From contig JBIJDM010000208.1 in the NCBI GenBank assembly GCA_044344145.1, positions 1 through 5,131 on the forward strand: a stretch of 5,131 bases of DNA, written 5' to 3'. This stretch comes from JBAXGE01 sp044344145. Its GTDB lineage: Bacteria > Planctomycetota > Phycisphaerae > WQYP01. The position numbers and the translations under genes are program-made. Under the pieces are notes generated by a model. It ran no database searches and was not told the DNA's origin. It saw only the letters and a list, made by a program, of their open reading frames with translations. Of this stretch, positions 1 through 5,131 are shown one piece after another (position 1 is the first letter of the stretch; each line of letters opens with the position of its first letter).

Positions 1-234
1 GGTCTCGGCCATGGCTGCGGATAATTCCGCCGGGCTGAAGGGAATGGTCAGGCGGATGGCGCGAGCCGAAGCATAGAGCCGGTCCAAATGTTCTTTTTCA
101 CGAAAGATGACGCCGTGGTACAGCCGGATGCCTTCGAAAACACCATCGCCGTAGAGCACACCCTTGTCGTAGACCGACACGGTGGCATCTGCTTTATTTA
201 CCAGTTTTCCGTCCAACCAAATCAATAAATTCAT
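1..234 (-). CDS. ilvE: Branched-chain amino acid aminotransferase, N-terminal part (class IV PLP aminotransferase)
   Basis: This is the first 78 codons of a leftward gene that leaves the window at base 1, so only the N-terminal small domain is visible. Reverse translation from the ATG at 234 gives a start MNLLIWLDGK and then the family's conserved block: VSVYDKG (19-25), LYGDGVFEGIR (27-37) and HLDRLYASA (49-57). The YGDGVFEGIR block is typical of small bacterial branched-chain aminotransferases, which transfer the amino group between glutamate and the 2-oxo acids of valine, leucine and isoleucine in the cytosol. The PLP-binding lysine lies in the missing part and cannot be checked. A GGAG sits 8 nt before the ATG, which supports this start. 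Related class IV enzymes (D-amino acid aminotransferase, aminodeoxychorismate lyase) share the fold; the FEGIR form favours the branched-chain enzyme. The gene is divergent from everything else here. Confidence 0.87.
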   Translation of the reverse strand, partial: MNLLIWLDGKLVNKADATVSVYDKGVLYGDGVFEGIRLYHGVIFREKEHLDRLYASARAIRLTIPFSPAELSAAMAET

Positions 235-242
235 ACAACGTA

Positions 243-246
243 CTCC
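243..246 (-). promoter_or_regulatory. Ribosome binding site of the leftward aminotransferase gene
   Basis: GGAG on the minus strand with an 8-nt spacer to the ATG at 234. It supports that start codon. Confidence 0.55.
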
Positions 247-288
247 GAGCCTATAAATCCAAGTCAGGCCACCATTGTTGCCAAGACG

Positions 289-304
289 GTTAGTTTACGC
301 TAAC
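289..304. repeat. Short inverted repeat in the divergent intergenic region
   Basis: GTTAG (289-293) and CTAAC (300-304) are perfect reverse complements around a 6-nt loop. It sits roughly midway between two divergent starts, so it could be a small operator or just chance. Five base pairs are weak evidence. Confidence 0.25.
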
Positions 305-370
305 TTCATACCGCAAGCAAAATTATTGACCGTTTGGATCAGATTCCGCAACCCCGACCCACGAGGCTGT

Positions 371-1408
371 ATGCCGGCAAAGAAATGGATATTTTGGCTG
401 AAAGTCTTCGCCTTTGTGCTGGTCATCGGCTTTGTGGGTTACAAATTGTATGATTATTGGCAGCAAATCAGCCTGTCGGAACTCCATGACGCCCTGACCA
501 TTGATTGGCGTTGGGGCCCGGTGAGTATGCTGGGATTCATGGGAGTCATGCTGACCAGTGCCCTCGGCTGGGTGTTTATTGCCCGCCGTATGGGCGATCT
601 GGCCCCGGTGTTGCCGTTGCTGGGGGCGTATTGTTTCAGCCAAATGGGCAAATATGTCCCCGGCAAGGTGATGCTGCTGGTGATGCGGGTGGAACGCAGC
701 TCCCGTTTGGGCATGCCGCAGCGGATTTGTACCCTCTCGACTCTGCTGGAAAATGTCGCCTATATGATTTCGGGCGCGATTTTCGGCGGGGCCATCCTGG
801 CCAAAATTCTGGCGGGGCGGGGCGATATTCAAGGTGGATTATTGCTGACCGCGGTGGGGCTGTCGTGTGTGGCGCTCCTGGTGGTGGCACACCCCAAAGT
901 GTTCTATCGGCTGGTGAATCCGGTTCTGCGCAAGATGAAACGCCCGGAAGTCGAGCCCAGCCAACGGTTGCGCATGCGCTGGTTGCTGCTGTCCATTATT
1001 CTGATGGTGCCCTGCTGGGTCTGTGGCGGGGTGGCGTTGTGGGCCACGACCCGGTGTCTGGTGCCCATTGACTTGATTCACGTCTGGGGCTTGATGGGGG
1101 CCTTTGCCCTCTCGGTCATCGGCGGTATGGTGAGTTTCCTCCCCGGTGGACTGGGCCCGCGCGAAGCGGTGCAGGCGTTGTTCCTGCTGCCGGTCGTGAT
1201 GACCGCGCTGCCGGCGGATAATGATACCAAAGCCAAAGCCGCCATTATTGTGACGGTGGTGGTTATCCTGCAACGATTGTTCCAGATCGTGATCGAACTG
1301 TTGCTGGGATTGGCCGGTGGTTTGTTCTGTACGATTACCGCCCGGCGGATGGCTCAAGGAACTGCGGTGGCTGCGGCGACCGATCCGGTGCCCGTGGCCA
1401 AGGTCTGA
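371..1408 (+). CDS. LPG-synthase transmembrane-domain family protein (UPF0104-like integral membrane protein)
   Basis: A 345-aa polytopic membrane protein that matches the membrane (flippase-like) region of lysylphosphatidylglycerol synthases, the LPG_synthase_TM family. Visible hydrophobic segments lie at about residues 7-24, 50-71, 125-145, 155-172, 203-226, 236-256 and 291-319. Two family hallmarks are present: QMGKYVPGK (91-99), corresponding to the usual G-[KR]-Y-x-P-G, and LPGGLGPREA (257-266). No cytosolic aminoacyl-transfer domain follows, so this is a TM-only member; such proteins are generally assumed to handle or move lipids, but the substrate here is unknown. The frame is open back to a TTG at 275. 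I prefer the ATG at 371 because the added 32 residues are polar, unlike the family, and TM1 begins just after this ATG. A GAGG lies only 4 nt before it, so the ribosome site is poorly spaced. It heads the rightward gene run, 23 bp before the next gene. Confidence 0.83.
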   Translation: MPAKKWIFWLKVFAFVLVIGFVGYKLYDYWQQISLSELHDALTIDWRWGPVSMLGFMGVMLTSALGWVFIARRMGDLAPVLPLLGAYCFSQMGKYVPGKVMLLVMRVERSSRLGMPQRICTLSTLLENVAYMISGAIFGGAILAKILAGRGDIQGGLLLTAVGLSCVALLVVAHPKVFYRLVNPVLRKMKRPEVEPSQRLRMRWLLLSIILMVPCWVCGGVALWATTRCLVPIDLIHVWGLMGAFALSVIGGMVSFLPGGLGPREAVQALFLLPVVMTALPADNDTKAKAAIIVTVVVILQRLFQIVIELLLGLAGGLFCTITARRMAQGTAVAAATDPVPVAKV

Positions 1409-1421
1409 ATCTTCAGCTTAC

Positions 1422-1425
1422 GAGG
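1422..1425 (+). promoter_or_regulatory. Ribosome binding site supporting a GTG start at 1432
   Basis: GAGG with a 6-nt spacer to the GTG at 1432. It supports this non-ATG start, which is also followed directly by a hydrophobic signal-like segment. Confidence 0.5.
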
Positions 1426-1431
1426 TGTCCT

Positions 1432-2919
1432 GTGCGTTGGGGATACTGGTTAACCATCATGCTTCTGGTCCGCTTCGTGGTCCTCGGCGCCGCTACGTGC
1501 CCAGGGCAAACAACGGCCCCAGTGTCCGATCCCCGATTACCCCGGATTGAACTGGCCTGCCCCGATTCCTGGCGCGAGGGCAGTTATACCCCGCTGCTGA
1601 TTACCGCACCCGATGTCCCATGGCCAAGATTTTGCCTGACTGATGCGCGAGGTGGGTGGCTGGTGAGTGTGCCAGCTTTGGATCCCGGGCAGCGTTATTG
1701 GTGTACCTTGCCTGCGGTAGTAGGGCGGGATTTACCATTGGAACGCTGGCCCCTGCAACTCCGTACTGACTACGCAAAATCCGATATAGCTAGAGGGGCC
1801 ACGTTTACCGTAGACATAAAACGTCCGGCTACCGCGTCCATAACGCGACGGGTGGTGGTGCCAGAAGATATCACCGCTGCGCAACTCACGGAATTGGCGC
1901 AACTCTGGCAGCCGGTTTTACCCTTGGAAATTGTGCGCATTACCCCAGCCGAATATGAAACAATCCCCGCGTCATTTTTTGCGGGTGTGGATGGGGTGGT
2001 GTTTCCCGCTGCCTATCAACAAGCCAAAGCGCAAGAACGTGTATTGCGGATTCTGGCCCAAGGGGTCCAGCCGGTACTAATGCAGGCCCCGCAGAATTTC
2101 TGGTTGGCATTAAAACCCACTCCGCGCGGGTCGTGGTGGCTGGGACCGAAGGTCGGCGACATTGCGCCCGCGCCCACGCCAGCATTATTTGCCCTGTCAA
2201 AAATCGCTCCGCCCGATATTCCTCCGCTGCGGAATTTGCGTCTGGCTCTGTTAGCTGGCCCGGTGGGGGTTTTGGCGTTGTTTGGCGCCTTCTGGTTTGT
2301 GCGTCCGCGCTGGCCAGCGGTTGTGGTCTGGGGTGTATTGCTGCTGGGCGCGGGTGGGATGTTGTGGGGCGGTAGTTATCTGGTTCGCCATCAGCCTGTG
2401 CTAGCATGGTGGAAATGTGAATGGTGGGCCCTGCAAGAATCCAGTGGCTTGGCGATCTTGGAGACCATTTCGGCGCTAGTAGGATTACGGGAAGATGAGT
2501 CCTATCGGTATATGCAGTGGTGCGATGTGCTCAGTGGAGAGCCCGACCCCCCGGCAGTGTTTGTTTATGGCAAGGAAGTCTTGCAGGCGGATGTGGACCA
2601 ACCGGGGCAGAAATATTTAAATGGTCAGCCCATTCCCTCCTACGTGTGGGAGCGACATGCTCAGATTATGGAAACGCAGAAACCTTGGAATATGACCCAG
2701 ACCGTGGAGTTGACCAACGGTTACACCGATCTCCCCGGCCGGCCGGCCTTTGATGCCTGGATCACTACGCAACCGGAAAATCTACAACGTACGCTGCGGT
2801 TGTGGATGGAAATGCGTTATGACCCCAAGCTGCGCTACCGGGTGGTACTTTGCGGGAATGATGGGAAGGTTCCGCCACTACTAATCTTGCTGGACGGAGA
2901 CGCCCAACATGCCCCCTGA
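1432..2919 (+). CDS. Unidentified exported membrane-anchored protein (hypothetical)
   Basis: A 495-aa protein I do not recognise. It starts with a signal-like hydrophobic stretch (about residues 5-22). A region of about 240 residues follows that is probably extracytoplasmic. Two adjacent hydrophobic segments come next (about 269-289 and 295-318), then a Trp-rich stretch with WWKCEWW at 326-332 and a C-terminal region of about 175 residues. If the two helices form a hairpin, both large regions lie on the outer face. Residues 140-220 alternate strand-like and helix-like segments (RRVVVPEDI, GVDGVVFP, GVQPVLMQAP), loosely resembling a glutamine-amidotransferase-like alpha/beta fold. This is only an impression; no catalytic motif is evident. 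The GTG start is chosen for its GAGG site and the signal-like sequence right after it. It lies 23 bp after the LPG-synthase-TM gene, and its last 11 bp overlap the next gene, so the three are probably co-transcribed. That it is a real gene is fairly sure; its function is unknown. Confidence 0.75.
   Translation: MRWGYWLTIMLLVRFVVLGAATCPGQTTAPVSDPRLPRIELACPDSWREGSYTPLLITAPDVPWPRFCLTDARGGWLVSVPALDPGQRYWCTLPAVVGRDLPLERWPLQLRTDYAKSDIARGATFTVDIKRPATASITRRVVVPEDITAAQLTELAQLWQPVLPLEIVRITPAEYETIPASFFAGVDGVVFPAAYQQAKAQERVLRILAQGVQPVLMQAPQNFWLALKPTPRGSWWLGPKVGDIAPAPTPALFALSKIAPPDIPPLRNLRLALLAGPVGVLALFGAFWFVRPRWPAVVVWGVLLLGAGGMLWGGSYLVRHQPVLAWWKCEWWALQESSGLAILETISALVGLREDESYRYMQWCDVLSGEPDPPAVFVYGKEVLQADVDQPGQKYLNGQPIPSYVWERHAQIMETQKPWNMTQTVELTNGYTDLPGRPAFDAWITTQPENLQRTLRLWMEMRYDPKLRYRVVLCGNDGKVPPLLILLDGDAQHAP
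2896..2899 (+). promoter_or_regulatory. Ribosome binding site inside the upstream gene for the LigD_N-like protein
   Basis: GGAG with a 9-nt spacer to the ATG at 2909. It lies inside the coding end of the previous gene, as expected for translationally coupled genes, and it fixes the start of the small protein. Confidence 0.5.
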
Positions 2920-3292
2920 CCCATCATTGCAACGCTATTGCGTATTATGGCACGAGTTGCCCGATGAACCGCACTATGACTTTATGGTCACGGCTGACGG
3001 GGAAGAATTGTTACGCGCTTGGCGGGTGGCGGTACAACCGGAGATGTGGTCAGAGGCGGGGGCGCTGATCATGCAACCCCTGACCGCTCATCGGCGGATC
3101 TATCTGGACTACGAAGGGCCGGTATCGGGGAATCGCGGCGCGGTCACCCGGGTGGCCGAGGGGCAGTGTATTTGGCGGGTGGGTTCGGTACCGACCTTGG
3201 ATGTGACAACCGGCATTCTCGCCGGATTGCGCCTGATCTGGCTGAATCCCAATTCTGTGGCCGTGCAACCGGCTCCCGGGGGTGGCGCGTGA
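2909..3292 (+). CDS. Stand-alone LigD_N / 3'-phosphoesterase-like domain protein
   Basis: A 127-aa protein resembling the N-terminal phosphoesterase (PE) module of DNA ligase D, which trims 3'-phosphate or ribonucleotide ends during non-homologous end joining. The two signature blocks are in order: VLWHELPDEPHYDF (12-25), matching the family H-x(6-7)-H-x-D, and HRRIYLDYEGPVSGNRG (61-77), matching H-x3-Y-x2-[FY]-E-G. As I recall the Pseudomonas LigD residues, H15, H22, D24, H61 and Y65 would correspond to H42, H48, D50, H84 and Y88; the H61-Y65 spacing agrees. The arginine usually two residues after the aspartate is M26 here, so activity could be reduced or altered. No ligase or polymerase domain is attached, and no ku gene is visible. 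Short proteins of this type are, to my knowledge, common in planctomycetes and of unproven function. The start overlaps the previous gene by 11 bp; pssA follows almost at once. Confidence 0.7.
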   Translation: MPPDPSLQRYCVLWHELPDEPHYDFMVTADGEELLRAWRVAVQPEMWSEAGALIMQPLTAHRRIYLDYEGPVSGNRGAVTRVAEGQCIWRVGSVPTLDVTTGILAGLRLIWLNPNSVAVQPAPGGGA

Positions 3293-3295
3293 CCT

Positions 3296-4291
3296 GTGGC
3301 TGGGGTATCGGTTATGATGGAACCCATGAAGCCGGAAACGACCCATAAACATCGTACCCGTCCGCGTGCGGTTTCGGTCCTGCCGACCTTGTGCACACTG
3401 GGCAACTGCATCTGCGGTTTTGCCAGTTTGTGCTACGCGGCCAAGGGTGATCCGTTATGGCCCAACGTGCCGATCAGCAACTTCGCCATTGCGGGTTATT
3501 TGATCTTTGCGGCGATGATATTTGATATGCTTGATGGCCGGATGGCACGCCTGGCCAAGGCCACCAGTGATTTTGGCGGAGAATTGGATTCACTGGCCGA
3601 TATGGTCAGTTTCGGCGCCGCCCCTGCGTTTCTGGCAATCCAACTCAGCGGAATGCTCGTTAGCGAAGGTAAATTGGAGTTTCTTGGGCCCCTCGCCGAT
3701 GATGCGGGCGGGCGGTTGGTGTGGATTATCGGGGCCATCTATGTGTCCTGTGCGGCCCTGCGGCTGGCCCGGTTTAATGTCCATAATCAGCACAAGGAAG
3801 AAGCCCACCTGAATTTTCGCGGCTTGCCCAGTCCCGGCGCGGCGGGTGTGGTGGCGGCCAGTGTGATTTTCTTCCACACTGTCCAACCCATGGCCAAGCA
3901 CCATATGCCCTTCCACCTGCCGGAACCATTCCGCGAGATGGCCAGTACCTCGTTCCCCTATGTACTACCTGCAATTCTGCTGGCGGCAGGCTTGCTGATG
4001 GTCAGCCGTTTTGAGTATGTCCATGTGGTGAACCAATATTTGCGGGGCCGTAAGAGTTTCTCTTATGTGGCCCGGGTGGTGCTGCTGGCATTGCTGGTGG
4101 TCTGGCAACCGCAACTCGCGGCGCTGCTCTTGATCTATGCCTATGCGGTCAGTGCCCCGGTGGCCTGGTTCTGGTCCCGGATTTTCCCCAAACCCGCCCC
4201 GGCCACCCCGCCGGTGGTGATTTTGGAAAGCCGTTCCCCGAACCCGGCCGAGACCAGCGTGGTCGAATCTACCCGGCACTACCACAACTAA
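3296..4291 (+). CDS. pssA: CDP-diacylglycerol-serine O-phosphatidyltransferase
   Basis: An integral membrane enzyme that joins CDP-diacylglycerol and L-serine to form phosphatidylserine, the precursor of phosphatidylethanolamine. The complete CDP-alcohol phosphotransferase signature D-G-x2-A-R-x8-G-x3-D-x3-D is present, with D80, G81, A84, R85, G94, D98 and D102 (metal and CDP binding, catalysis). Further features of the serine branch are LPTLCTLGNCICGF (29-42), MVSFGAAPA (103-111), ALRLARFN (154-161) and FRGLPSPGAAG (174-184). Hydrophobic segments continue to about residue 292, followed by a Pro-rich tail. At 331 aa it is longer than many bacterial homologues because of a longer middle region and this tail. 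The start is uncertain: the GTG at 3296 has GGTGG (3281-3285) 10 nt upstream and lies 3 bp after the previous stop; ATGs at 3314, 3317 and 3326 are alternatives without a clear site. All precede the conserved domain. A tRNA gene begins 4 bp after the stop. Confidence 0.93.
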   Translation: MAGVSVMMEPMKPETTHKHRTRPRAVSVLPTLCTLGNCICGFASLCYAAKGDPLWPNVPISNFAIAGYLIFAAMIFDMLDGRMARLAKATSDFGGELDSLADMVSFGAAPAFLAIQLSGMLVSEGKLEFLGPLADDAGGRLVWIIGAIYVSCAALRLARFNVHNQHKEEAHLNFRGLPSPGAAGVVAASVIFFHTVQPMAKHHMPFHLPEPFREMASTSFPYVLPAILLAAGLLMVSRFEYVHVVNQYLRGRKSFSYVARVVLLALLVVWQPQLAALLLIYAYAVSAPVAWFWSRIFPKPAPATPPVVILESRSPNPAETSVVESTRHYHN

Positions 4292-4295
4292 TGCC

Positions 4296-4369
4296 GCGCT
4301 CGTAGCTCAATTGGATAGAGTTCCTGGCTTCGAACCAGGCGGTTGGGGGTTCGAGTCCCTCCGGGCGCA
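4296..4369 (+). tRNA. tRNA-Arg (anticodon UCG)
   Basis: A complete 74-nt cloverleaf. The acceptor stem GCGCTCG (4296-4302) pairs with CGGGCGC (4362-4368), with one G-U. The D stem is GCTC/GAGT with loop AATTGGATA. The anticodon stem CCTGG/CCAGG encloses CTTCGAA, giving anticodon TCG at 4330-4332, which reads the Arg codon CGA. The variable loop has 5 nt. The T arm is GGGGG-TTCGAGT-CCCTC, and the discriminator is A4369. CCA is not encoded (GTT follows), so the CCA-adding enzyme is needed. The gene starts 4 bp after the pssA stop on the same strand, so it is either cut out of the pssA transcript or has a promoter inside pssA. Confidence 0.95.
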
Positions 4370-4373
4370 GTTT

Positions 4374-4388
4374 CTGATGTTGCATCAG
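4374..4388 (+). other. Perfect 6-bp hairpin just after the tRNA
   Basis: CTGATG (4374-4379) and CATCAG (4383-4388) pair around a TTG loop, four bases after the tRNA 3' end, and are followed by only three T residues. It could be a weak terminator or a protective 3' trailer hairpin of the tRNA precursor. The low GC of the stem and the short T run argue against efficient termination, so read-through into nuoH is possible. Confidence 0.35.
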
Positions 4389-4397
4389 TTTGGCGCT

Positions 4398-4413
4398 TGC
4401 CCGCCGGGGGGCA
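4398..4413 (+). other. GC-rich hairpin ahead of nuoH
   Basis: TGCCC (4398-4402) and GGGCA (4409-4413) pair around a 6-nt GCCGGG loop. No T tract follows, so it is not an intrinsic terminator. It lies beside the G-rich run 4414-4418 that could serve as ribosome site for a tiny ORF at 4424. A regulatory role is speculative. Confidence 0.25.
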
Positions 4414-4423
4414 GGGGGCTAAC

Positions 4424-4465
4424 ATGTTGGCATTCAAGAAGGCTGGAGTTAAACCACGATGGTAA
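4424..4465 (+). other. Possible 13-codon leader ORF overlapping the nuoH start
   Basis: An ATG at 4424 opens a frame MLAFKKAGVKPRW that stops at TAA 4463-4465, two frames away from and overlapping the first codons of nuoH (ATG 4459-4461). An AGGGGG (4413-4418) lies 5 nt before it, a plausible ribosome site. If translated, it would end on top of the nuoH start and could couple translation. So short a frame may well arise by chance, and no conservation data are available. Confidence 0.2.
4445..4448 (+). promoter_or_regulatory. Ribosome binding site of nuoH
   Basis: GGAG with a 10-nt spacer to the ATG at 4459. The spacing is slightly long but acceptable. It supports this start, which begins just before the first membrane helix of NuoH. 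Confidence 0.5.
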
Positions 4466-5131
4466 ATCCTTTGATTGCGCAACTGCTCCTCGCGGGGCTG
4501 GTCATACAGGTTGTTCTGGGTTTGGTGGCGTATGCCATTTTGCTGGAACGCAAGGTCGCGGCCTGGATTCAGGACCGCGTCGGCCCCAATCGGGCCGGGC
4601 CGCAAGGCTTACTGCAGCCCATCGCCGATGGTGTGAAATTCATCCTCAAGGAAGAATTTATTCCCGCCAATGCGAATAAAATCCTCTTTCTTTTAGCTCC
4701 CATTGTCATCATGACCTGCGCCTTGGTGGGTTTTTCGGTCATTCCGTGGGCGGGGGTTTTGGATGCCGGGACCAAACTGCCGGCCTGGCTACCCCTCGTG
4801 GGCGGGATTGAATTCAAAGCTTCATGGCCGGTGATGATTGCCAATCCTGATGTGGGCGTGTTGATTGTCCTCGCAGCAGCTTCGATGGCCGTCTATGGCG
4901 TGGTACTGGCGGGCTACTCCTCGGGCTCGAAATATTCCTTCCTCGGCGGCTTGCGTGCCACCAGTCAGATGATCAGTTACGAAATCCCCATGATGCTCAG
5001 TATCATGGCCGTGGCCGTCATGGCCGGCACGTTGAACCTCCACACCCTGGGCAGCGGTCAGGTGGGTTATTACGATGGCTGGATGGCCTGGTTTCCCAAG
5101 TGGAATCTGTTCACCCAACCGTTTGCTTTTG
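4459..5131 (+). CDS. nuoH: NADH-quinone oxidoreductase subunit H, N-terminal part
   Basis: The first 224 codons of the complex I subunit that forms much of the quinone-binding chamber and links it to the proton-pumping membrane arm; the gene runs off the window. TM1 is at about residues 5-28. The conserved blocks are ERKVAAWIQDRVGPNRAG (30-47), the family signature G-x2-Q-x3-D-G-x-K-x4-E as GLLQPIADGVKFILKE (50-65), GVVLAGYSSGSKYSFLGGLR (147-166) and MISYEIP (171-177). The second signature, in the quinone-site loop, is beyond the end. Compared with E. coli NuoH as I remember it, the stretch between about residues 97 and 130 carries some 26 extra residues, and the loop after residue 190 also looks longer. 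The gene upstream is a tRNA, not nuoG or nuoF. Complex I genes commonly continue as nuoI, J, K, L, M and N, but this cannot be seen here. Confidence 0.95.
   Translation, partial: MVNPLIAQLLLAGLVIQVVLGLVAYAILLERKVAAWIQDRVGPNRAGPQGLLQPIADGVKFILKEEFIPANANKILFLLAPIVIMTCALVGFSVIPWAGVLDAGTKLPAWLPLVGGIEFKASWPVMIANPDVGVLIVLAAASMAVYGVVLAGYSSGSKYSFLGGLRATSQMISYEIPMMLSIMAVAVMAGTLNLHTLGSGQVGYYDGWMAWFPKWNLFTQPFAF

Larger units (their letters stand above)
235..370. other. Divergent intergenic region between ilvE and the LPG-synthase-TM gene
   Basis: This 136-bp stretch lies between two divergent genes and should contain both promoters. It is more A/T-rich than the flanking genes. The only -35-like rightward element I see is TTGCCA at 278-283, and 17 nt later TAACTT (301-306) is a poor -10 match. 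On the minus strand, TATAGG lies about 15 nt before the ilvE ATG without a good -35. No promoter is therefore called. A 5-bp inverted repeat, GTTAG/CTAAC, occupies 289-304. The rightward reading frame stays open back to a TTG at 275, but that stretch does not look coding. Confidence 0.5.

Noticed and set aside
278..306. Possible sigma-70 promoter TTGCCA - 17 nt - TAACTT
   Set aside because: The -10 match is poor and nothing else supports it, so no promoter was called.
275..370. TTG start at 275 extending the LPG-synthase-TM protein by 32 residues
   Set aside because: The extension is polar, lacks a good ribosome site and precedes the usual family start. The ATG at 371 puts TM1 close to the N-terminus as expected.
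323..1357. Long minus-strand and alternate-frame open frames across the LPG-synthase-TM gene
   Set aside because: They are rich in Pro, His, Gln and Arg with no recognisable domain, and they lie opposite or inside a clear membrane-protein gene. They are shadows caused by the GC-rich sequence.
2737..2748. Triple GGCC run (12-bp palindrome)
   Set aside because: It lies inside the 495-aa gene and encodes an ordinary Pro-Gly-Arg-Pro-Ala stretch. GC-rich codons explain it.
4374..4391. Intrinsic terminator after the tRNA
   Set aside because: The stem is only 6 bp and half A/T, and three T residues follow. It is listed only as a hairpin.
4421..4428. AACATGTT palindrome as an operator
   Set aside because: An 8-bp palindrome is expected by chance at this scale and there is no second copy or promoter beside it.
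4311..4679. 122-codon frame on the plus strand across the tRNA and the nuoH start
   Set aside because: It begins inside the tRNA and overlaps nuoH in another frame. Its product has no family features.
1..5131. CRISPR arrays, insertion sequences, attachment-site duplications
   Set aside because: No regularly spaced repeats, transposase or integrase genes, or repeated copy of the tRNA 3' end were found by eye in the window.

Overview
The window reads as a compact bacterial chromosomal segment of moderately high GC content. It has one divergent gene at the left edge and a rightward run of genes filling the rest. The best guess for the host is a member of the Planctomycetota, perhaps of the Phycisphaerae. 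This is an inference from gene content: a stand-alone LigD-type phosphoesterase-like protein, a short LPG-synthase-TM membrane protein with a GKYVPGK motif, an NuoH with long loops, and a tRNA without encoded CCA. No 16S or other marker gene is present, so the assignment is soft.

Left edge (1-370). The N-terminal 78 codons of a class IV PLP aminotransferase, probably a branched-chain amino acid aminotransferase (ilvE), run leftward out of the window. A 136-bp divergent intergenic region separates it from the rightward genes. That region should hold promoters for both directions, but no convincing -35/-10 pair is visible.

Centre (371-4291). Four rightward genes are packed tightly: a 345-aa polytopic membrane protein of the LPG-synthase transmembrane family; a 495-aa exported and membrane-anchored protein I cannot identify; a 127-aa stand-alone LigD_N/3'-phosphoesterase-like protein whose start overlaps the previous gene by 11 bp; and pssA (CDP-diacylglycerol-serine O-phosphatidyltransferase), which follows with a gap of at most a few tens of bases. 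The spacing suggests one operon. The two recognisable membrane-related genes point towards envelope or phospholipid biology, but the phosphoesterase-like gene and the unknown gene have no obvious link to it.

Right edge (4292-5131). A complete tRNA-Arg(UCG) gene begins 4 bp after the pssA stop. An 89-bp spacer follows with two small inverted repeats and a possible 13-codon leader ORF. Then comes the first 224 codons of nuoH, the quinone-proximal membrane subunit of respiratory complex I, which runs off the end. The gene just upstream of nuoH is a tRNA rather than another nuo gene, so the complex I cluster is probably split or begins here.

No mobile element, CRISPR array or clear sign of recent transfer was seen. 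The most notable items are the stand-alone phosphoesterase-like protein coupled to an unidentified membrane protein, and the nuoH leader region.
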